Source of the DNA: Thermotoga sp.
GTDB lineage: Bacteria; Thermotogota; Thermotogae; B3-G13
Assembly: GCA_003641555.1 (NCBI GenBank)
Contig: QNAT01000004.1
Location: 1 to 14,668 of the forward strand
Length of the DNA stretch: 14,668 nucleotides
Direction: 5' to 3'
This document shows positions 1-5,982 of the stretch, piece after piece; position 1 is the first letter of the stretch; every line of letters begins with the position of its first letter. Under the pieces are notes generated by a model, which saw nothing but the letters and a program-made list of their open reading frames with translations, was not told the DNA's origin and searched no databases. A program made the position numbers and the translations under genes.

Positions 1-677
1 AATACATTACCCATTGCTACGATCTCACCCTCTTTGAGCAAAATGATCCCATCACACATCTGTGCAGCAACGTTGACATCGTGGAACGCACCTAAAACTG
101 TCGTATTTTCCTCTTCGTTTTTTCTCTTTATCACTCCGATCAGGTCAGCTCTATGCCCTATATCCAGATGAGCAGTGAATTCATCTAATAACAAAAGCCG
201 AGGTTCTTGAACGAAAGCCCTCGCTATTACGGTTCTCTGCCTCTCACCACCACTTATCGCCTTTATATTTCTTCTTTCCAATCTCTTGATCTCTAATTTC
301 TCCATCCATCTGTCCACCAGATCTATTTCTTCTTTTGTAGACGAATGAAATACAGAAGAATAGGGCATCCTACCCATCCAGACTATATCCTTTACCGTAA
401 ACGCAAAGAGCGGGCTGAATTCCTGTGAGACTACAGAAATCACCCGAGCTATCTCATGCCTACGATACGTTTTCACTTCTTTTCCAAAGACCTCAACCGA
501 TCCTATTTCATATCTTAAAACTCCTGAAATAATATTGAGTAAAGTACTCTTACCACTTCCATTTGGTCCGAGTAGACCGACTATCTTTCCTGGTTCAATA
601 TCAAAAGATATATCATTTAATGCTTTATTTCCATTTTCATAAGAAAATGAAAGATGATCAACATCTATCGCTTTCAT
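1..677 (-). CDS. btuD: Cobalamin/corrinoid ABC transporter ATP-binding protein, C-terminus cut by window edge
   Basis: This is the ATPase of a BtuCD-type importer and works at the inner face of the membrane. I translated the minus strand by hand from the ATG at 677: 225 codons are present and the frame stays open past base 1, so the C-terminus lies outside the window. The motifs seen are Walker A GPNGSGKST (residues 37-45), a Q-loop near SQEF (84-87), the ABC signature ISGGERQR (141-148), Walker B LLLLDE (161-166), a D-loop AHLD (169-172) and the switch histidine in FHD (H199). All catalytic positions are intact. Its start overlaps the btuC stop by 4 nt (ATGA), so translation is probably coupled. 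Cobalamin rather than iron-siderophore substrate is inferred from the upstream cobalamin riboswitch and the adjacent cob operon, because the protein family alone does not separate the two. Confidence 0.93.
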   Translation of the reverse strand, partial: MKAIDVDHLSFSYENGNKALNDISFDIEPGKIVGLLGPNGSGKSTLLNIISGVLRYEIGSVEVFGKEVKTYRRHEIARVISVVSQEFSPLFAFTVKDIVWMGRMPYSSVFHSSTKEEIDLVDRWMEKLEIKRLERRNIKAISGGERQRTVIARAFVQEPRLLLLDEFTAHLDIGHRADLIGVIKRKNEEENTTVLGAFHDVNVAAQMCDGIILLKEGEIVAMGNV

Positions 678-1678
678 ACTCTCTTACCCTTCTTCATTAA
701 ATAGATGAAAAGCGGCGTACCTATGAAAGCCGTCACGACACCTATGGGAACTTCTGCAGGTGAGGCTACAGTTCTCGCAATGCTATCACACACGGGTAAG
801 AATATAGCCCCTATAACTGCAGATAACGGCAGCACCAATCTGTTATCCGCCCCTACAATAAACCTGGCTACATGAGGTATGACCAAACCTACAAAGCCTA
901 TGATTCCTGTATTGGATACGATGAAGGCAGTCATGAGAGAAGAGGTGATCAAGAGTACGATCTTAATACGCTTTGTTTCCACCCCTAAGTGCATAGCTTC
1001 TTCTTCTCCCAAAGCCATAGCATTTAATTCTGAAGAAAAGAAGAATAGAAAAATGCTTCCAATGATAACCGGAATGAAGGTTATTTCAAAAGTTCCCCGG
1101 CTTGCGTTAGAAAGGCTTCCAAACAACCAGAACATTACATTTGTAGTACCACGCCAACCAAATACTATTGTAAGAGTAGTAGCCGCACCAAATAGCATGC
1201 TCACTATTACCCCTGCGAGTATTACCTGTCCAACAGGTAATTTTCCTCCTTGATTGGCTATCAGGTAAGTCAACAATCCTGCAAAAAGGGCAAATAAAAA
1301 CGCAACAGGAGATACATAACCTATTAAAAATACATTGAAGAGTTGTTGAAGGGCAAAGACCAATGTTGCTCCAAAGGCTGCACCAGAAGATATACCTAAG
1401 ATGTATGGATCGGCAAGTGGATTTTTTAACAATGCTTGAAGGGTTGCACCTACTACTGCTAAACCCCAGCCTGTTGTCATTCCCAACAATACTCGGGGTA
1501 GGCGTATTTCAAGAATTACGGTAGAAAGAGGAGTTCTTCTTTTATTCCCGAGTAGTATATCAAATAATGACATAAATGATATATGTACAGTGCCAAGTTT
1601 AAGGGTAAGTATGGCAGTCGCAAAAGCGACCACCATACTCAAAGGTAACCAGATCAATAATTTCTTTTTCCACTCCAT
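674..1678 (-). CDS. btuC: Cobalamin/corrinoid ABC transporter permease (FecCD/BtuC family)
   Basis: This 334-residue polytopic membrane protein is the usual length for a BtuC/FecCD permease. Hydrophobic segments run almost throughout, beginning with LLIWLPLSMVVAFATAILTL near the N-terminus. Family hallmarks are visible: RLPRVLLGMTTGWGLAVVGA (about 59-78), NPLADPYILGISSGAAFG (about 86-103), and the C-terminal GIIGFVGLVIPHVARFIVG block, followed by a segment ending in GTPLFIYLMKK. The IPHVAR region corresponds to the loop that contacts the ATPase in this family. The ATG lies only 3 bp after the btuF stop and no good Shine-Dalgarno is visible, so translation is probably coupled to btuF. The stop overlaps the btuD start. 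The substrate is inferred from context, as for btuD. Confidence 0.93.
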   Translation of the reverse strand: MEWKKKLLIWLPLSMVVAFATAILTLKLGTVHISFMSLFDILLGNKRRTPLSTVILEIRLPRVLLGMTTGWGLAVVGATLQALLKNPLADPYILGISSGAAFGATLVFALQQLFNVFLIGYVSPVAFLFALFAGLLTYLIANQGGKLPVGQVILAGVIVSMLFGAATTLTIVFGWRGTTNVMFWLFGSLSNASRGTFEITFIPVIIGSIFLFFFSSELNAMALGEEEAMHLGVETKRIKIVLLITSSLMTAFIVSNTGIIGFVGLVIPHVARFIVGADNRLVLPLSAVIGAIFLPVCDSIARTVASPAEVPIGVVTAFIGTPLFIYLMKKGKRV

Positions 1679-1681
1679 TGT

Positions 1682-2608
1682 CTATTTTTTGAAGAAATAC
1701 TTGTTCAACAGCTCAACTGCATCTACTAAGCGAGGACCCGGTCTGTAAAGAATATTTTCATCCACAAAATATATATGTTTATTCTTTACCGCTTTTATAT
1801 TTCCCCAACCAGGGCGATGTGTGACAAACGAGATGACTTTATCACGCGCTTTTCCTGTTCCCATCGCTTTGCCCTCAGGTATTATTATGATATCAGGGTC
1901 GTTCATTACCACAAATTCGGGATTTATGGGCAGCCATCCACTCGGACCGATCAGCCTACCAGTAATGTTTCTTCCCCCAGCCAGAGAAATTGCCTCATTC
2001 AAAAAAGAACCTGCTCCTGGTGCCCATATATCCTTATACTCTCCACCCACGAGAACCTTTGGTCTCTTGTCTATGGGTATGTTATATGCAGATTTTGCAA
2101 CTTTCATAAGACGATCATTCAATTCCTTCACTTTTTTCTTCCCCACATCAGGATCACCCATGACAACAGAAACTAAAACAATATCCTTGAACATGCCATC
2201 AAAATTCTTTGGATCGACAACTATTACTGTAAATCCCAACTTTCTCAAACCCTCAACACCTTTGGTTTGGAATCCACCAGTTGCAAAAATGACATCTGGA
2301 TCGAGTAACGCGATTTTCTCTTTGTTCAATGGTGCCATCTGTCCTATTCGAGTGATTGATTTAACCTGGGGGGGATAGTCGGCATAATCCGTAACGCCAA
2401 CTACTTTATTACCAAAGCCCAGGTAAAATAGTATTTCAGTATTTGCTGGGGCAGTGGATACAATTTTCTGGGGTTCACTGTTGATAACCACCAATGTATT
2501 AGAGTCATCTACTACAGACAGAGGATAAGTCGTCGTACCAGCAAAAGCAGTGATCAAAGAAAATGTTAAAACGAGAATACTAAAGAAGACAATAAGACTT
2601 CTCTTCAT
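1682..2608 (-). CDS. btuF: Periplasmic cobalamin/corrinoid-binding protein
   Basis: This is the substrate-binding component of the ABC importer. I chose the ATG at 2608 (308 aa, MKRSLIVFFS...) over an upstream in-frame TTG at 2623. The TTG is itself part of the Shine-Dalgarno TTGGAGGTG, which sits 6 nt before the ATG. A signal peptide is clear (hydrophobic core LIVFFSILVLTFSLI, probable cleavage after AFA). There is no lipobox cysteine, so the protein appears free in the periplasm rather than lipid-anchored. Family features include PQKIVSTAPANTEILFYLG early on, LLDPDVIFATGG mid-protein, and GGRNITG plus the typical BtuF/FhuD tail. It is first in btuF-btuC-btuD, about 110 nt downstream of a cobalamin riboswitch, which is the main argument for a corrinoid ligand. 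Confidence 0.9.
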   Translation of the reverse strand: MKRSLIVFFSILVLTFSLITAFAGTTTYPLSVVDDSNTLVVINSEPQKIVSTAPANTEILFYLGFGNKVVGVTDYADYPPQVKSITRIGQMAPLNKEKIALLDPDVIFATGGFQTKGVEGLRKLGFTVIVVDPKNFDGMFKDIVLVSVVMGDPDVGKKKVKELNDRLMKVAKSAYNIPIDKRPKVLVGGEYKDIWAPGAGSFLNEAISLAGGRNITGRLIGPSGWLPINPEFVVMNDPDIIIIPEGKAMGTGKARDKVISFVTHRPGWGNIKAVKNKHIYFVDENILYRPGPRLVDAVELLNKYFFKK

Positions 2609-2670
2609 GCTATACACCTCCAATTAATATGATACGTAACAAACAAAAAAAATCATCAGGAGATATACAG

Positions 2671-2715
2671 TTAAGAGAAGCCGCTTACGTGATCTTGATA
2701 TGCAAATTTAAACAT
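2671..2715 (-). CDS. Short open frame directly behind riboswitch 1 (leader peptide or gene remnant)
   Basis: A 14-codon frame (MFKFAYQDHVSGFS) starts at the ATG at 2715, with a very strong Shine-Dalgarno AGGAGGTG ending 5 nt upstream, and stops 62 nt before btuF. The Shine-Dalgarno belongs to the block shared with riboswitch 2, and the similarity between the two loci ends right after it. The element thus carries its own ribosome-binding site but no long gene follows. It may be a translated leader, or the stub of a gene deleted at this site. I know of no matching family. Expression is plausible from the signals alone, but function is unknown. Confidence 0.35.
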   Translation of the reverse strand: MFKFAYQDHVSGFS

Positions 2716-2720
2716 CTTGC

Positions 2721-2905
2721 CACCTCCTCTAACCGCGAAGGACGGTTTTTTATGAGTTCTCATGGCAGGTCTCCTGACTCGTGGTTCATCCTCTTCCCGG
2801 CCTTCCCAGACATCGTGTCCAGTGGCGTTACATCGGGATTCGTCCCCACTCACAGTGGCGCGTCCGTACCGGATTTCCACCGGTTTCCCTTACACCATGA
2901 AACTA
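2721..2905 (-). promoter_or_regulatory. Cobalamin riboswitch 1 (leader of btuFCD)
   Basis: Read on the minus strand, this holds the adenosylcobalamin aptamer core: GCCACTG in the conserved middle and the B12-box-like GAGTCAGGAGACCTGCC. A closing P1 stem pairs AGTT(T)CATGG at 2905-2895 with CCATGAGAACT at 2765-2755. A small hairpin at 2747-2731 (stem AACCG/CGGTT, loop TCCTTCG) sits just before the Shine-Dalgarno AGGAGGTG (2728-2721). No U-run follows the hairpin, so control is probably at translation initiation rather than by termination. The loop CCTTC can pair with GAAGG in the GGGAAGGCC segment of the aptamer, as in the known L5-L13 kissing loop. High B12 should repress. The aptamer is 151 nt long. 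Confidence 0.93.
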
Positions 2906-2912
2906 CATAATT

Positions 2913-2918
2913 ATTATA
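2913..2918 (-). promoter_or_regulatory. -10 element of the riboswitch 1/btuFCD promoter
   Basis: The minus strand reads TGGTATAAT here: a perfect TATAAT with the extended TGn motif. It is placed so that transcription would start at about 2906, the first base of the riboswitch. No good -35 hexamer is visible (TTCTTA at a 17-nt spacer is weak), which is common for extended -10 promoters. No terminator hairpin separates it from the decayed cobD just upstream, so read-through from the cob operon is also possible. Confidence 0.6.
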
Positions 2919-2957
2919 CCATGTTCCGAACACAATAAGAAAAAACTAAACAGGTAA

Positions 2958-3537
2958 TCAGTATAAATAAGACTTAATAATTTTGATAAGTTTCCTATCT
3001 TCCTCTGGTTTTTTGGTCGATACTCTTACATATTCTGGCAGTCCGAAAGATGCGCAATTTCTAAACCATCATATTGTTACGCATAAGCTCTGTAAGTAGT
3101 TTATCCTTATTTTTGACTTTGACAGTGCAAAAATTAGCTGCAGTTTTAACACCAGGTATTTTAGAGACAAACTTTTTCTCTTCCCAAATCTTCGGCATTG
3201 ATTCCTTCAAAAACTGCCTATCATCCTGCAAGATTTTCTCTATAAATGCTTTTCCTATAGCACCTATGCTCCATGGCATCTTTACATTTCTCATTTTACC
3301 GTATGGGTCTAAAAAATATCCGATTCTTATGCCTGGTAGGCCATAAGATTTTGTGTAAGTTCTAAGATGTATCGCACCATCGTAAACATAGTGCTTTTCC
3401 CAATTATCTGGCATATCTTCTCGACTCTTCGAGTGCTGCATAAAAGAATTTTGGAATATAGGGATTCACAGAAATAGAAAAATCAATAACACCTCCAGTA
3501 TAATCGCAAATGGCAGATAAAGGTATAATATCTAAGT
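2958..3537 (-). pseudogene. cobD: Decayed cobD (L-threonine-O-3-phosphate decarboxylase), internal deletion plus frameshift
   Basis: The intact PLP enzyme would make (R)-1-aminopropan-2-ol phosphate for the nucleotide-loop arm. Three pieces in three frames are visible. Piece one (about 3537-3404, ends in TAA) reads GGVIDFSISVNPYIPKF...EESRRYAR, the N-terminal region, with no obvious start codon. Piece two (about 3425-3061) reads DMPDNWEKHYVYDGAIHL, then RTYTKSYGLPGIRIGY with the PLP lysine. Piece three (about 3073-2958) reads [20 protein letters not shown] and the natural C-terminus. Roughly the first half of the large domain is missing between pieces one and two. Pieces two and three are separated by one extra T in GTTT near 3068. 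The ATG at 3441 that would open a 126-codon frame is an out-of-frame reading of piece one, not a real start. Homology calls are from remembered motifs of the CobD/HisC family. Confidence 0.85.
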
Positions 3538-4125
3538 GCTCTTTTTATATCTTTTTTTCAGGGAGTTTTTTTCTTCCAGAATGATATACGTTCCTTTTTT
3601 CTCTAATTTTCTATCCAATACATCAGCCATCGCACTTATGGAGTATGTACCGTTTATCTTAATGCCACCGTACTTTTTCACGGAATCCCAAACACCTTTG
3701 AAATTCAAAGGCAAGAAGAACAGTACACACAGCCTTGCAGGAACAAAGTTAAGAACATCATCTATCCTTGCAGCGGCCTTACCAAACTTCTCATACATTT
3801 CATTTCTGTATCCTATCATTGCATCCATCGTGTTCGTAAATCTTTGGAATAGTATGCCTGGCAAAACCAAACAAGAGGTAATAACTCCGTTAAATAAATT
3901 GTGCTCCATTTTTTCATCTAAAAACTGTATTACTTTTCCTACCCACACAACAGGATGAAAAGCATGTTTTGGTTCACCGCAGAATTTGTTGAAGACAAAA
4001 CCCTTAATGAGATCGCATTCTCTTTGTGTAAGTAGTTCCATTGTTCCAACTATAGCAGCAAAAGAACCACCTCGTTCGATATCTGTAACTATTATTGTGT
4101 CCGCGTTAACAGCTAAGGAACAACG
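3532..4125 (-). pseudogene. Chimeric remnant: middle of cobQ/cbiP fused in frame to a deleted cbiB
   Basis: One open frame of 198 codons joins two genes. From 4113 it reads [20 protein letters not shown] and IVGTMELL...[11 protein letters not shown], the GATase-independent amidotransferase core of cobyric acid synthase (CobQ/CbiP, family motif DIDRGGxFAS...KGFIINKF). At CGEP it switches to [20 protein letters not shown], the N-terminus of adenosylcobinamide-phosphate synthase CbiB. After a hydrophobic stretch ([14 protein letters not shown]) it jumps to [20 protein letters not shown] and [14 protein letters not shown], the CbiB C-terminal half. The CbiB centre with its usual RD and ATVE..AEN motifs is missing, as is the whole CobQ glutaminase domain. 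The ATG at 4041 would give a 169-residue protein, but it lies inside CobQ sequence with no convincing ribosome site. Neither activity can be expected to survive. Confidence 0.85.
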
Positions 4126-4222
4126 CTATAACCTTTGCGAGTCAATATACGGCAAATTGCAGCTGCAATTAAGGATTCCCTACACCAGATGAAGTACCCA
4201 CGACCATAATAGATTTTCCCAT
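4113..4222 (-). pseudogene. cobQ: Decayed N-terminus of cobQ/cbiP (cobyric acid synthase)
   Basis: The ATG at 4222 lies 2 nt after the cobS stop, with a good Shine-Dalgarno (GGAGAAG) inside the cobS 3' end. The frame begins MGKSIMVVGTSSGVG, the P-loop start of CobQ/CbiP, then hits TAA after two more codons. One base to the side, the reading [20 protein letters not shown] continues the same protein. The break is one missing A in the P-loop lysine codon (AAA reads AA near 4176), so GVGKS is interrupted. After VVP a TAG follows and about a hundred expected residues are missing before the CobQ core resumes in the next entry. The position shows cobQ was once the fifth gene of the cobT operon, translationally coupled to cobS. 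Confidence 0.85.
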
Positions 4223-4224
4223 AT

Positions 4225-4917
4225 TTACTTCTCCAGGAAAATCGGCACAGATATGATAAATAACTGGCTCAGCAAACATGTGGCTCCTAGTACATCGCCT
4301 GTGTATCCATCTATTTTCTTTTCGGTTAACAATTTCATTATAAGGGCTGCTAAAAACGCTATGGTGATCGATGCAAGATAAAATTTCAAATTGAAGATAA
4401 GTGGTGCAGTAAACGCCAAACTCCAGAATGTATTTTTTGTATCATAAGGATAAAACAAACTCCCTAACCCTTTTTCTTTAGCAGGACGCGATATATTCAT
4501 TAGAATGTTCATAGAAAATCTGCCAAAGACACCCATGTATATAAGTGCTATAGCTTCTGTTTTGACAAAGGCATACAGATAAGCTGCACAGAAGAAAAAT
4601 GCGAAAAACACAGCAAATGGACCAATGTTCCCTTTTGACATTATCTCCATGCGTTTTTTTTCATCTCCTTGATAGAAAAAGCCGTCAAATGTATCGAGCA
4701 AGCCATCAAAATGGAAAAGATCGAAGAAATAGAATCCGATCACGATAGATAAAATCTGCCACAGCAAGTTCGAGGAAATACCCTTCAAAAACATATAGAG
4801 AAAACCTGAAAGATAACCTACAACTGTAAAATACCTCGTAGTATGTCGCATGTCACCGCTACCTCCTATAGGAAGCCTGCTCAGAAAGGATATGGTAAGT
4901 CTTATCTCATTTATCAA
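4225..4917 (-). CDS. cobS: Adenosylcobinamide-GDP ribazoletransferase (cobalamin synthase)
   Basis: This integral membrane enzyme joins adenosylcobinamide-GDP to alpha-ribazole(-phosphate), the last assembly step of the nucleotide loop. The 230 residues are slightly short but complete for CobS. The signature acidic motif HFDGLLDTFDGFF (residues 69-81) and the following EIMSKGNIGPFAV (91-103) match the family's DGxxDxxDG and IGxFG blocks. A second conserved block, GYTGDVLGA, is at 204-212. Several hydrophobic membrane segments fill the rest. The start is a TTG at 4917, supported by GGAGAG 6 nt upstream. The gene overlaps the 3' end of cbiR by 11 nt, and the ruined cobQ begins 2 nt after its stop. 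It is the last intact gene of the operon. Confidence 0.93.
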   Translation of the reverse strand: MINEIRLTISFLSRLPIGGSGDMRHTTRYFTVVGYLSGFLYMFLKGISSNLLWQILSIVIGFYFFDLFHFDGLLDTFDGFFYQGDEKKRMEIMSKGNIGPFAVFFAFFFCAAYLYAFVKTEAIALIYMGVFGRFSMNILMNISRPAKEKGLGSLFYPYDTKNTFWSLAFTAPLIFNLKFYLASITIAFLAALIMKLLTEKKIDGYTGDVLGATCLLSQLFIISVPIFLEK

Positions 4918-5497
4918 GGATATCTCTCCATAATTTAATAGAATCTTTAAGATCCTCTATATCGAATACCTCAAAATTGATCAGTATTTCGTCTATCATA
5001 TAATCCTTTATAACATCTGCCGTTTTTTTGTTAAGTGATAAATGATCTCTTCCTTTCTCGACGCCCATGGCATGAATTTCAACGATGTTATCTTTCAAAC
5101 TATTGGGGAAAGAAACACCGAGAATATGATGTCCTACATCAAATACCATCCTCTTATAAGGTTCAATGCGATCAATCAGATTCTCAATAGATACTCGATC
5201 ACTCCAGGAGTGTTTTTCCCACCCTTCGAGGGGATGTAAAACGTAATTTAAAACGGGAAACTTTGCATCCTCAATGAATTTAATCGCTTTATGTACGTGT
5301 TCCAGGTTATCAGTTGGTAGATGAATGGTATAAGAGAGATCAAGATCGAGAAGACACGGCATTTCCTTGTGTAGAAGTCTTTTGGTATCTTCATCCCATG
5401 TGTAAACGAGAAGCTCGACAAAATCAACAATGCCTTCGAGAATTCTTGCATTCTCGATATACGTGCCAGGAACAACCCAGGATGTAGAACCTATCAC
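4907..5497 (-). CDS. cbiR: CbiR-like cobamide-remodelling hydrolase (AP endonuclease 2/xylose isomerase-like TIM barrel)
   Basis: This 196-residue protein resembles xylose-isomerase-like TIM barrels in layout. It opens IGSTSWVVPGTYIENARILE and has strand-end metal-ligand-type residues spread along the chain: E28 in FVELL, H59 in YTIHLP, H88 in VLHPLEGW, D120 and H123 in FDVGHH, H142 in EIHAMG, H152 in RDHLSL and E176 in NFEVF. The known member acting on B12 is CbiR of Akkermansia, which cleaves the lower-ligand loop of cobamides to allow rebuilding with another base. The position between cobU and cobS, with a 4-nt overlap (GTGA) upstream and an 11-nt overlap downstream, strongly supports a cobamide role. 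It starts with GTG at 5497. Alternative readings are a generic sugar isomerase/epimerase fold or an alpha-ribazole-handling enzyme. The fold and pathway are fairly sure, the exact reaction less so. Confidence 0.68.
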   Translation of the reverse strand: MIGSTSWVVPGTYIENARILEGIVDFVELLVYTWDEDTKRLLHKEMPCLLDLDLSYTIHLPTDNLEHVHKAIKFIEDAKFPVLNYVLHPLEGWEKHSWSDRVSIENLIDRIEPYKRMVFDVGHHILGVSFPNSLKDNIVEIHAMGVEKGRDHLSLNKKTADVIKDYMIDEILINFEVFDIEDLKDSIKLWRDILDK

Positions 5498-5982
5498 TTT
5501 ATCTTCACACCTATCCCAGAAACCATAAAGTAAACCTCATTGGCCTGGAAAGCAAGAGTAGAATTGAGTTTTCCAAGTTCCTCAACATATTTTCTAGTTG
5601 TGGCATTGGCAGGGATGATACCCATTCCCACCTCATTACTCACAATTATTTCATTCCCATTAAGAGAGTCTATTAACTTTTTTACCATATTTTCAATGTT
5701 AATATTGTAATGCATAAGATTTCCCAACCAGGTGGTCATGCAGTCAATCACAAGCACATCGTAATTTGAAAGTTCGTTAAGAACATTTGGAATGTAAATG
5801 GGTTCCTCAAATGTATCAAAGGATGTGCTGCGTTTCTCCTTGTGTCTTTCTATTCGTACTTTCATTTCCTCATCGAATGGCTCCGCTGTTGCCAGAAAAG
5901 CTCTTCTTTCTCCCATTTTCATCGCAAGTTGTAAGGCAAAGGAACTTTTTCCTGACTTTTCCCCACCAGTTATGAGAATCAT
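5494..5982 (-). CDS. cobU: Adenosylcobinamide kinase / adenosylcobinamide-phosphate guanylyltransferase
   Basis: This bifunctional cytoplasmic enzyme phosphorylates adenosylcobinamide and transfers GMP to give adenosylcobinamide-GDP. The 162-residue length is slightly under the usual 170-180. The motifs are the P-loop GGEKSGKS (6-13), RIERHKEKR (43-51) with H47 as the expected guanylylated histidine, Walker B-like VLVIDCMTTWLGNL (76-89) and SNEVGMGIIP (115-124). The closing segment LGKLNSTLAFQANEVYFMVS is typical of the family. The ATG at 5982 overlaps the cobT stop by 4 nt (ATGA), with AAGGGGT as ribosome site inside the cobT 3' end. If the neighbouring CbiR releases adenosylcobinamide-phosphate, only the guanylyltransferase half is needed for remodelling. 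The kinase half would still serve imported cobinamide. Confidence 0.95.
   Translation of the reverse strand: MILITGGEKSGKSSFALQLAMKMGERRAFLATAEPFDEEMKVRIERHKEKRSTSFDTFEEPIYIPNVLNELSNYDVLVIDCMTTWLGNLMHYNINIENMVKKLIDSLNGNEIIVSNEVGMGIIPANATTRKYVEELGKLNSTLAFQANEVYFMVSGIGVKIK

Noticed and set aside
1821-2378. A 185-codon plus-strand frame opposite btuF, and a 140-codon one at 3536-3958
   Set aside because: These are shadow frames of minus-strand coding sequence, with no ribosome sites, promoters or recognisable motifs.
2731-2747. Hairpin near riboswitch 1 considered as an intrinsic terminator
   Set aside because: The stem is only 5 bp and is followed by AGAGGAGGTGG rather than a U-run. A kissing-loop hairpin at a ribosome site fits better.
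2671-2880. Minus-strand frame of 69 codons beginning MEIRYGRATVSGDES, repeated as a 108-codon frame at 7206-7532
   Set aside because: The shared N-terminal parts are the riboswitch aptamer read as protein. A structured RNA explains the conservation better. Only the short parts after the Shine-Dalgarno are kept as doubtful frames.
2629-2910. Plus-strand frame of 93 codons, and a near-twin of 96 codons at 7353-7643
   Set aside because: Both are antisense readings of the cobalamin riboswitches. Their similarity to each other reflects RNA conservation, not a protein family.
3061-3441. A 126-residue protein starting MQHSKSRED
   Set aside because: Its first residues are out-of-frame cobD N-terminal sequence, and the rest is the cobD C-terminal half. 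It is a product of deletion and is listed as pseudogene cobD.
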